Source of the DNA: Deinococcales bacterium
GTDB lineage: Bacteria; Deinococcota; Deinococci; Deinococcales; Deinococcaceae
Length of the DNA: 9,651 nucleotides
Reading direction: 5' to 3'
NCBI GenBank assembly: GCA_025359705.1
Contig: JANYFS010000247.1
Location: forward strand, 1-9,651
The translations under genes and the position numbers were made by a program. Of the stretch, positions 1 through 5,767 are shown piece after piece. The notes under the pieces were generated by a model. The model had not been told where the DNA came from. It worked only from the letters and a program-made list of their open reading frames with translations, and did no database searches. The stretch's first letter is position 1; every line of letters begins with the position of its first letter.

Positions 1-1294
1 CATTTTTGGCCTGCTGCCCACAATGGGTCACAATCATTTCGGCAACCCGTTTGCTGGTGCCCATCACCGAAGTGGGGTTGACCGCCTTGTCGCTCGAGAT
101 GTTGACCATGCGCTCCACCCCGTACTCGAGTGCGGTTTCCGCCACATTTTGCGTGCCAAAAATATTGTTCAGCACTGCTTGGTGCGGAGATTCTTCCATG
201 AGGGGGACGTGCTTGTGGGCGGCGGCATGAAAAACCACTTGCGGGCGCTGGGCTGCAAAAATTTCCCGCACTCGAGCGCGGTCTCGCACATCGCCAATCA
301 AGGCCACCTGCTCGATCTCGGGCCAGGTTCTCAGAATCTCTTGTTGAATGCTAAAAATGCTGTTTTCGCCCCGACCCAGCAAAATCAATTTTTTGGGATG
401 AAAATGGCAGATCTGGCGCACCACTTCCGAGCCTATCGAGCCACCCGCCCCTGTGATCAATACGGTTTTCCCCTCGAGGTAGCCCGAAATCTGCTGCATA
501 TCCAGTGGTGCAGTATTGCGGCGCAGCAAATCCTCTACATTGATATCTCGAATGTGAGAAACCTGCACATGATCCCCGAAAATTTCGTATAGACCAGGAA
601 AAATCTTGTACTCGAGGTTCAAACGCCGTGCTTCGCTGACCACCTGCCGCACCGTGCGACCCGAAGCCGAGGGAATGGCAAACACCACCATATCGATGCT
701 GTGCGATTGGCAAATCGATTCAAATTCAACCAAACCGCCCCACACTCGCACCCCCTGAATCCATTTTCCCCGTAGCTGCGGATCATCGTCCAAAAATGCC
801 ATCGGGGTCAGACCCTGCTCGGGATGTTTAAACATTTCACGCACCACGAGTGAACCCGCGTCGCCCGCACCAATAATCAAGACCTTCTTAGTTGTTTGGG
901 GTTTATTGATCAATCGCCTCGAGTTTTCATGGCCCACTCGAGCAATCACCCGCAAGGCAACCATGAAAGCCAGCGCTAATAATTCGGTGATGACTGGAAT
1001 ACTACGTGGAACCCCAGAAATATAAAAACCCAGTGTTGTGCTGATCAAAAATGAAGCAAGGCAAGCAAAAGTAAGAATACGTAGTTCGGATAAACTGGTG
1101 CGCTGCCATAGCTGCAAATGCAAACGAAAATAAATGATCAAGCCACTTTTATAAATTAGACCCGCTAGAATAAAAAAAGCAATCGCTTGAACATTTACTG
1201 CTGATATATTATTCAGACGCAAGACAAAAGCCAATGGAATAGCCAAACTCCAGACTAACAGATCCAACGAGAATTTAAGAGGAACACTATTCAT
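1..1294 (-). CDS. Membrane UDP-N-acetylhexosamine dehydratase, WbpM/PglF/CapD family (3' end outside window)
   Basis: The frame is open from ATG at 1294 to the window edge, giving 431 codons; the C-terminal third or so of a family usually near 600-650 residues is missing. Hydrophobic stretches near residues 8-27, 36-56, 73-94 and 99-118 look like the four N-terminal membrane helices of this family. A first Rossmann motif, GAGDAG, lies at 142-147 and a second, GAGGSIG, at 282-288. The active-site region reads SSDKAVNP at 400-407 and MGTSK at 411-415. The usual SDR tyrosine is replaced by Met411, with Lys415 kept, as is known for WbpM and relatives. Such enzymes convert UDP-GlcNAc to the 4-keto-6-deoxy sugar at the inner membrane. 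CAGGAG sits 8 bases before the start. Next to the DegT aminotransferase, a PglF-like role is likely. A 5-epimerizing activity cannot be excluded from sequence alone. Confidence 0.93.
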   Translation of the reverse strand, partial: MNSVPLKFSLDLLVWSLAIPLAFVLRLNNISAVNVQAIAFFILAGLIYKSGLIIYFRLHLQLWQRTSLSELRILTFACLASFLISTTLGFYISGVPRSIPVITELLALAFMVALRVIARVGHENSRRLINKPQTTKKVLIIGAGDAGSLVVREMFKHPEQGLTPMAFLDDDPQLRGKWIQGVRVWGGLVEFESICQSHSIDMVVFAIPSASGRTVRQVVSEARRLNLEYKIFPGLYEIFGDHVQVSHIRDINVEDLLRRNTAPLDMQQISGYLEGKTVLITGAGGSIGSEVVRQICHFHPKKLILLGRGENSIFSIQQEILRTWPEIEQVALIGDVRDRARVREIFAAQRPQVVFHAAAHKHVPLMEESPHQAVLNNIFGTQNVAETALEYGVERMVNISSDKAVNPTSVMGTSKRVAEMIVTHCGQQAKN

Positions 1295-1305
1295 TATGGC
1301 TGCTC

Positions 1306-1335
1306 CTGAAATCTTGCTTCCTGAAATCTTGCTTC
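1306..1335. repeat. Perfect tandem duplication, 2 x 15 bp
   Basis: The 15-base unit CTGAAATCTTGCTTC occurs twice without a gap (1306-1320 and 1321-1335). It fills most of the 39-base spacer between the aminotransferase stop and the dehydratase start, and its second copy includes two bases of that stop codon. On the transcribed strand the start-proximal copy ends in CAG and contributes to the CAGGAG Shine-Dalgarno site of the dehydratase. Perfect identity suggests a recent slippage duplication. Confidence 0.9.
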
Positions 1336-2527
1336 ATGCGTGAACGGGGCGGGTGGCTTGCTGCATGACTTGCTCGAGGGCATCTGCGGCCCGCTCGAGG
1401 TCTGCGGCTTCCAAGGTGGGATGCACCAAGAGCATCAGCGAAGTTTCACCCAAGTCTCGAGCCACTTTTAAGCGCTTTTCGGGGCCATAACCCGCATTCA
1501 CAAAGGCTTTTTCCAAATAAATTTCGCTGCACGAACCCGAAAGCAGGGTAACACCCAAAGCGTTGACTTCCGCCATGATACGGTCCCTTGTCCAGCCTTC
1601 TGTCAGCATTTCTGGGCGCACAAAAACGTAATATTTGTAGTAGGCATGGAAAATATGCTCGGGCGTAGGGGTGAGCCGCAACCCCTCAAGCCGAGCCAAA
1701 CGCCGGTTGAGGATTTCAGCAAAAGCGCGGCGTTTCTCAATCCAATGGGGTAACTTTCGCAGTTGAATCCGCCCGATTGCCGCTTGAAACTCGAGCATTC
1801 GCCAATTGGTGCCAAAAGATTCGTGCAACCAACGAAAGCCAGGCGGGTGTTCTCGGTGATAGACCGCATCATAACTTTTACCATGATCTTTAAAGGCCCA
1901 GGCTTTTTTCCACAAGGTTTCATCCTTAAGGGCCAACAAGCCCCCTTCGCCGCCCGTGGTCATAATCTTATCTTGGCAAAAAGAAAATGCCGCCGCGTCG
2001 CCAAGGCTACCCACAGGTTTCCCTTTATAAAAAGCACCATGCGCTTGAGCACAATCCTCAATCACAATCAGGTTATGTTCTTTGGCAAGCGCCATAATAT
2101 CGTCCATCTCACAGGGCCAACCTGCCAAATGCACTGCAATAATCGCTTTGGTACGCGGTGTAATCAGGGGGCGAATGGTTTCGGCAGTGATATTTTGCGA
2201 AATCGCCTCCACGTCGGCAATAATGGGTATGGCTCCCCGCATGACCACCGCACTTGCCGAGGCAATAAAGGTGCGACTGGTGGTGATCACTTCGTCCCCT
2301 GCGCCAACATCAAAGGCATATAAGGCCAGCTCGAGGGCCACCGTGCCATTGTGCAGGGCAATAACGTATGGCACACCCAAATAACCCGCATATTCACATT
2401 CAAATTCTCGGGCCTCTTGGCCCGTCCAATAATTCACTTTGCCAGAAACCAGCACGCGATTTACTGCCTCGAGTTCGTCTGACTCGAATAGGGGCCAACT
2501 TTTACGGGGGTCTTGAGTATTGAGCAT
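1334..2527 (-). CDS. DegT/DnrJ/EryC1/StrS-family nucleotide-sugar aminotransferase
   Basis: The 397-residue product is a full-length PLP-dependent sugar aminotransferase. Visible motifs are HNGTVAL (59-65, phosphate-binding region), IEDCAQAHGA (156-165, with Asp158 expected to contact the pyridine nitrogen), FSFCQDK ending at Lys187 (the Schiff-base lysine), the glycine run TGGEGG (191-196) and GTNWRM (239-244). The ATG at 2527 is preceded by AAGGA at a 7-base spacing. The family transfers an amino group from glutamate to a keto sugar nucleotide. With the WbpM/PglF-type dehydratase directly downstream and a PglD-like acyltransferase upstream, the best guess is a PglE-like C4 aminotransferase acting on UDP-4-keto-6-deoxy-GlcNAc. 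A C3 (WbpE-like) or dTDP-sugar role would need genes not seen here. The gene carries six CTCGAG sites, like the rest of the locus. Confidence 0.92.
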   Translation of the reverse strand: MLNTQDPRKSWPLFESDELEAVNRVLVSGKVNYWTGQEAREFECEYAGYLGVPYVIALHNGTVALELALYAFDVGAGDEVITTSRTFIASASAVVMRGAIPIIADVEAISQNITAETIRPLITPRTKAIIAVHLAGWPCEMDDIMALAKEHNLIVIEDCAQAHGAFYKGKPVGSLGDAAAFSFCQDKIMTTGGEGGLLALKDETLWKKAWAFKDHGKSYDAVYHREHPPGFRWLHESFGTNWRMLEFQAAIGRIQLRKLPHWIEKRRAFAEILNRRLARLEGLRLTPTPEHIFHAYYKYYVFVRPEMLTEGWTRDRIMAEVNALGVTLLSGSCSEIYLEKAFVNAGYGPEKRLKVARDLGETSLMLLVHPTLEAADLERAADALEQVMQQATRPVHA

Positions 2528-2548
2528 AGGGGTGTCCTTCCCAACAGG

Positions 2549-2582
2549 CTAATATGAAAAATGAGAGATTTTTCTATATTAG
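2549..2582 (-). promoter_or_regulatory. AT-rich stem-loop in the 5' leader of the aminotransferase gene
   Basis: CTAATAT (2549-2555) pairs with ATATTAG (2576-2582), and GAAAAAT (2556-2562) pairs with ATTTTTC (2568-2574). This gives 14 pairs broken only by one bulged base at 2575, closed by a 5-base loop (2563-2567). It ends 21 bases before the aminotransferase ATG, just upstream of its AAGGA site. No U-run follows on the transcribed strand, so an ordinary intrinsic terminator is unlikely. Leader control of translation, mRNA stabilisation or a protein-binding palindrome are possible. Confidence 0.55.
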
Positions 2583-2613
2583 TTTAACATGTGTATAAGA
2601 TGGATATATGAGA

Positions 2614-2649
2614 AGAGATATGATAAGAGATATGATAAGAGATATGATA
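2614..2649. repeat. Short tandem repeat, 3 x 12 bp
   Basis: The unit AGAGATATGATA is repeated three times with no mismatch (2614-2625, 2626-2637, 2638-2649), with a degenerate partial copy just before it. It lies 87-122 bases upstream of the aminotransferase start. On the transcribed strand each unit contains TATCAT, which resembles a -10 hexamer. Copy number could vary by slippage and alter promoter spacing, but only one allele is visible. Confidence 0.9.
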
Positions 2650-2657
2650 AATTGGGT

Positions 2658-2796
2658 TTACTGGTGCGTTACATAAAATTTTCAGTTTGGCTTAACTTTC
2701 TATTAAACTTTTCCCAGTAAATTTCCAGTAAATAGGTTTCGATGCCTCGAGTCAGGATACTTGATCTTAATGACAAAACAATGATCATTCCAGTAA
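2658..2796. repeat. Four copies of the heptamer CCAGTAA
   Basis: CCAGTAA occurs at 2714-2720, 2725-2731 and 2790-2796, and inverted at 2658-2664. The first two direct copies start 11 bases apart, about one helical turn. Far less than one copy is expected by chance in a gap this size. The set could be an operator for an unknown regulator. Confidence 0.4.
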
Positions 2797-2863
2797 GACT
2801 ATTTTAGTAAAACTCGAGCAGTCAAAAGTGTGAGTAATCGGTATATTTTGTAGCAAAACTTTT

Positions 2864-3889
2864 CTATACCCAATTTAAAATCGCGCCAGCCCAAGAATAA
2901 CCTACACCAAAACCGACCAGCATGACCGTCATATTTGGTTTCAATACTCTTTCTTGCTGAGCATGAAAAAGCGCAATGGGAATGGTCGAAGATACCGTGT
3001 TCCCACAATCCTCGAGGTGAATAAAGAATTTTTCACTTGGAATGTGTAATTTTTTCCGCAAATGATCCATCATATAGCGGTTGGCTTGATGGAACACAAA
3101 AAGATCAATCTGCTCGAGGGTTTTACCTGCTTTCTCGAGGGTACTTTGAATACAACCAGGCACCACTCTGAGGGTAAAGTTAAAGATTTCGGGGCCATCC
3201 ATATACAAATCAAAACCATTGCTCTCGAGGCCGCGCATCGTGGGGCTGGATTTGGAACTCGGGGCGGTTGGGCGCATTCCCCCGCGTGGAACAATCAGGT
3301 TTTCCGCACCTTTGCCATCGGTTCCGTAGGTAAAACTGTGCATCAAAGCACTTGGTGCCTCGAGCGCTTCAATCAGGGTGGCAGAAGCCGCATCCCCAAA
3401 CAAAGTACGTACCGATTTATCGCTCGAATTGATAAATTTGCTATAGGTTTCGGCAGTGATTAAAAGCACGCTCGAGGCTTGTCCATTTTCGATCAGGGCT
3501 TTGGCTAAACCCAAGCCGTACACATACCCCGAACAGCCCAAATTAAAATCAAAAGCTCCCATAGCGGTATTTAAACCCAAGCGATCTTGCAAAATGCAAG
3601 CAGTGGTGGGCAAATAATAGTCGGGGCTTTGGGTACATAAGATCAGGTAATCAATTTTGCTTTTATCATGCCGCTCGAGCAAGATTGTTGCGGCTTTTAC
3701 TGCCAAATCCGAAGAAAACTCATCCTTTGCCGAGATTCTACGCTGATGAATGCCCGTTTTACTGGCAATCTTATCCACACTCCACTCAGGAAACTCTTGG
3801 ACTAAAATTTCATTGGTCAGGTTATATTCAGGCAAATGGTAGGCAATATCCCGAATACCTGCATATCGAGCATTGGCTGGCGTGCTCAT
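2864..3889 (-). CDS. 3-oxoacyl-ACP synthase III (KAS III, FabH-like) of the acyl-sugar cassette
   Basis: The 341-residue protein carries the complete KAS III triad: Cys119 in NLGCSGYVYG, His267 in VFHQAN and Asn297 in CGNT. It also has the family motif MDGPEIF at 230-236 and a C-terminal GFGVGYSWAG segment. KAS III enzymes condense a short acyl-CoA primer with malonyl-ACP, so the expected product is acetoacetyl-ACP or a near relative. The start is fixed by an ATGA overlap with the acyltransferase stop (3889-3886) and a GGAG site 6 bases upstream, implying coupled translation. Lying in one run with an ACP, a ketoreductase and a sugar acyltransferase, it more likely makes an acyl group for a sugar than serves bulk fatty acid synthesis. 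It has seven CTCGAG sites, unlike its immediate upstream partner. Primer choice and chain length cannot be read from the sequence. Confidence 0.93.
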   Translation of the reverse strand: MSTPANARYAGIRDIAYHLPEYNLTNEILVQEFPEWSVDKIASKTGIHQRRISAKDEFSSDLAVKAATILLERHDKSKIDYLILCTQSPDYYLPTTACILQDRLGLNTAMGAFDFNLGCSGYVYGLGLAKALIENGQASSVLLITAETYSKFINSSDKSVRTLFGDAASATLIEALEAPSALMHSFTYGTDGKGAENLIVPRGGMRPTAPSSKSSPTMRGLESNGFDLYMDGPEIFNFTLRVVPGCIQSTLEKAGKTLEQIDLFVFHQANRYMMDHLRKKLHIPSEKFFIHLEDCGNTVSSTIPIALFHAQQERVLKPNMTVMLVGFGVGYSWAGAILNWV

Positions 3890-4536
3890 GGAAATCTCCG
3901 AGGCAGATTCTTTGCAGGAACCCCAAATACCGAAGTATGGGCTTTAACATTGCGTACCACTACACTACCCGCACCTACTTTGACCCGTTCACCCAAAACA
4001 ACACCTGGAATAATGCGGCTGCCACTGCCCAACATACAATAGTCGCCAATCACCACTCCACCTGTGGCATCACAGTGGGCGCTAAACGTTACAAAGTCGC
4101 CAATTTGAGCATCATGACCTATCGAAGACATCAAATTAAGAATAAAAAATTGACCAATGCTCACATCACAACTCACAATGGTATTGGGACATAAGATGCT
4201 ACCAATGCCTATGGTCGAACCCACCGAAAGAATGGAAGTGTGGTGAGCAAAAGTGACAAAATTTGCACCTTTACCAATCAGCTTACTGACGACTTCTTGG
4301 CGTTTGATTGGGTTTCCCAGACTGCACATAAAAAGATCATCATCTTGAGGTTGAAAATCTTCAATATTGGACAATACATTGGGATAATGCGACCATTTAT
4401 CCAAGGCACTAAGATTATCATCTATGAATTCTATGCTTTTAATACCGTGCTGCTCTAAAAAAATTGGGCTTTGCTTGACCCAATTGTATACTTCTCGACC
4501 AAAACCACCCGCGCAAACGATAATTAATCTGCTCAT
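3886..4536 (-). CDS. PglD/NeuD-like sugar N-acyltransferase (left-handed beta-helix)
   Basis: The 216-residue product has the two-part layout of the PglD/NeuD family: an N-terminal Rossmann-like domain with CAGGFGREV (8-16), then hexapeptide repeats from about residue 100 forming a left-handed beta-helix. In the segment SSIGHDAQIG, His141 followed by Asp142 matches the catalytic base of PglD. I chose ATG 4536 because it forms ATGA with the ketoreductase stop; an upstream in-frame start at 4584 would lie deep inside that gene. PglD acetylates N4 of UDP-4-amino-4,6-dideoxy-GlcNAc using acetyl-CoA. Here, between a ketoreductase and a KAS III and near an ACP, the donor is inferred to be a 3-hydroxyacyl-ACP or CoA thioester. 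The gene has no CTCGAG site and is clearly AT-rich (35% GC at 4141-4200), which points to separate ancestry. Confidence 0.9.
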   Translation of the reverse strand: MSRLIIVCAGGFGREVYNWVKQSPIFLEQHGIKSIEFIDDNLSALDKWSHYPNVLSNIEDFQPQDDDLFMCSLGNPIKRQEVVSKLIGKGANFVTFAHHTSILSVGSTIGIGSILCPNTIVSCDVSIGQFFILNLMSSIGHDAQIGDFVTFSAHCDATGGVVIGDYCMLGSGSRIIPGVVLGERVKVGAGSVVVRNVKAHTSVFGVPAKNLPRRFP

Positions 4537-5285
4537 TGTGCGACATACCCCCCATCCACGACTAACGTGGTTCCCGTAATCCAACGGGCTTGATTTGACA
4601 ACAAAAAGACGATGGCGGACGCGACATCTTCGGGTTTTCCTAAGCCTAAAGGGTGCATGTGAACAATTTTTTGAAAAGCAACATCACCCACTTTATCACG
4701 AAGCTGTGTGGTCATGTCGGTTTCAACAATACCAGGGGCTACCGCATTGATCCGAATGTTTTCGGGGGCCAGCTCGAGGGCAAAGGATTTAACCAAGCTG
4801 ATCAATGCGCCTTTAGAGGCCGAATAGCTGCTAACCCCCGCTTGACCTACCAGCCCCGCCACCGATGCAACAACCACAATGCTAGGATCATGCTTGAGTA
4901 TTCGCTTATTCCGAAAAGCTTTAACCAAAAGCATAAAACTAAATACATTAATTTCAAACAAGTCACCAATATTATCTCCACTTAACATTTTGATGGGTAG
5001 CGTGGCATGAACCCCTGCCGCATGTACAAGGGCATCCACAGACAACATATCGCTGGCAATCATTTTAACTATATTTTCGATATTGGCGGTGTCGTGCAAA
5101 TCGAAAGGATAGATACGGTGTCCCTCACCTGTCAGCAATTGCAATGTTTCTTCAAGTGCTTCGGCTCTTCTACCCAGCAAAGCAAGTTTTGCTCCACTTT
5201 GACTCAGGAGTATTGCAGTAGCACGCCCCAGCCCAGAGGATGCTCCTGTTACCAGTATCACTTTGGAACTAAAATCAAGAATCAT
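4533..5285 (-). CDS. SDR ketoreductase, FabG-like (3-oxoacyl-ACP reductase of the acyl-sugar cassette)
   Basis: The 250-residue classical SDR shows TGASSGLG (13-20, dinucleotide binding), HAAG (88-91, replacing the usual NAAG), Asn113, and the catalytic set Ser141, Tyr154 and Lys158 (YSASK). A PG motif sits at 184-185 and DGGY near the C terminus. Length and motifs fit FabG-type 3-oxoacyl-ACP reductases. With the ACP upstream and KAS III downstream, it would reduce acetoacetyl-ACP to 3-hydroxybutyryl-ACP. No dehydratase or enoyl reductase is present to remove the hydroxyl. ATG 5285 has AGAGG upstream at good spacing, and the stop overlaps the acyltransferase start. A sugar-nucleotide reductase role is possible, since SDR substrates are hard to call from sequence. 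It holds only one CTCGAG site (4773). Confidence 0.88.
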   Translation of the reverse strand: MILDFSSKVILVTGASSGLGRATAILLSQSGAKLALLGRRAEALEETLQLLTGEGHRIYPFDLHDTANIENIVKMIASDMLSVDALVHAAGVHATLPIKMLSGDNIGDLFEINVFSFMLLVKAFRNKRILKHDPSIVVVASVAGLVGQAGVSSYSASKGALISLVKSFALELAPENIRINAVAPGIVETDMTTQLRDKVGDVAFQKIVHMHPLGLGKPEDVASAIVFLLSNQARWITGTTLVVDGGYVAQ

Positions 5286-5340
5286 AAACTACCTCTAGGG
5301 CGAGTGGCTTTGTTGAAGTTATAGTATTGAAATCAAATTC

Positions 5341-5369
5341 ATTACAAATTGAGAATATATTTAATTCAA
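5341..5369 (-). promoter_or_regulatory. Possible sigma70-type promoter ahead of the ketoreductase gene
   Basis: In the 106-bp AT-rich gap between the ACP and the ketoreductase, the transcribed strand has TTGAAT (5369-5364), a 17-base spacer and TGTAAT (5346-5341). These match the -35 and -10 consensus at four and five of six positions. The -10 lies about 55 bases before the ketoreductase ATG. AT-rich DNA gives such matches by chance, so this is only a candidate for an internal promoter driving the last three cassette genes. Confidence 0.25.
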
Positions 5370-5391
5370 GCTTAAAATAAACAAAACATGA

Positions 5392-5622
5392 TCAATCTGT
5401 AATTTTAGGTGCAACAAGATTCATTAATTCCAGCACAGTTTCGCATTTGACCAATTGGTTTGCGCTAACTTCCATTTCGAGTTCGCTGTCTACACTTGCA
5501 ATAAAGCTAACATCACTCAGTGAATCCCAACCTATATCCTCGAGGCGGGCATCTATTGCGATAGATCCTTGATCGACTTCTAAAATCTCCTCGATCATCA
5601 TCAGAAACTCGGCTTTGGTCAT
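5392..5622 (-). CDS. Dedicated acyl carrier protein
   Basis: The 76-residue acidic protein has the ACP length and the 4'-phosphopantetheine attachment motif: Ser34 in GWDSLSD (31-37). It differs from housekeeping AcpP, which normally reads DSLD or DSLE here. I chose ATG 5622, preceded by AAGGAG at a 5-base spacing, over an in-frame ATG at 5670, which would add 16 residues with no ACP similarity and run through an RNA hairpin. The protein would carry the growing acyl chain between the KAS III, ketoreductase and acyltransferase encoded just downstream. A 145-bp gap separates it from the glycosyltransferase and 106 bp from the ketoreductase, so it is not translationally coupled to either. Higher stoichiometry than the enzymes would make sense, but that is inference. 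Confidence 0.9.
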   Translation of the reverse strand: MTKAEFLMMIEEILEVDQGSIAIDARLEDIGWDSLSDVSFIASVDSELEMEVSANQLVKCETVLELMNLVAPKITD

Positions 5623-5627
5623 GATTA

Positions 5628-5669
5628 CTCCTTGTGGGGTACGTGGTAAATTTTGTATGTGTACCCACA
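5628..5669 (-). promoter_or_regulatory. Hairpin abutting the Shine-Dalgarno site of the ACP gene
   Basis: On the transcribed strand TGTGGGTAC (5669-5661) can pair with GTACCCCACA (5642-5633), giving nine pairs with one bulged base around an 18-base loop. The AAGGAG ribosome-binding site (5633-5628) starts at the base of this stem. The position suggests an effect on ACP translation. Alternatively it is a chance structure in a 145-bp spacer. That spacer (5623-5767) otherwise holds only two CTCGAG sites, 14 bases apart. Confidence 0.35.
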
Positions 5670-5767
5670 TTGTTTTTGTTGTGTATCACTCTAGCACATC
5701 TTTTTTAAGGATATGACCTTTGGTATGTGGTTGTAGCGGCATTGCTCGAGCGGTATGACTCGAGTGA

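Larger units (their letters stand above)
2528..2863 (-). other. 336-bp AT-rich intergenic region with repeats and a hairpin
   Basis: This is the largest gene-free stretch and separates the acyl cassette from the aminotransferase-dehydratase pair. It holds two CTCGAG sites (2746, 2813), four CCAGTAA heptamers, a threefold 12-bp tandem repeat and a long hairpin close to the aminotransferase start. I found no convincing -35/-10 pair and no GC-rich terminator after the KAS III stop codon. A separate promoter for the two downstream genes is plausible from the size and composition of the gap, but not shown. Confidence 0.6.

Noticed and set aside
23..592. 189-codon plus-strand open frame
   Set aside because: It is antisense to the dehydratase, whose minus-strand frame has full Rossmann and active-site motifs. 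The plus-strand product has no recognisable domain.
1..1294. Dehydratase as a broken or frameshifted gene
   Set aside because: Translation from 1294 to base 2 gives 431 codons with no stop and all expected motifs in one frame; it is only cut by the window edge.
1763..2323. 186-codon plus-strand open frame
   Set aside because: It is antisense to the aminotransferase and its product shows no family motifs; it is a shadow of a well-supported gene.
2549..2582. Intrinsic terminator for the acyl cassette
   Set aside because: The stem is almost entirely A-T, lacks a trailing U-run on the transcribed strand, and lies next to a start codon rather than after the KAS III stop.
2614..2649. CRISPR-like array
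   Set aside because: The repeats are 12 bases and directly abutting, with no spacers and no cas genes nearby.
3886..4584. Longer acyltransferase start at 4584
   Set aside because: It would overlap the ketoreductase by more than 50 bases. The ATGA overlap at 4536 starts right at the conserved family N terminus.
5392..5670. Longer ACP start at 5670
   Set aside because: The extra 16 residues do not resemble ACPs, while the ATG at 5622 has a strong, well-spaced AAGGAG.
5623..5767. Promoter immediately upstream of the ACP gene
   Set aside because: I found no -35/-10 pair with acceptable matches and spacing in this spacer.
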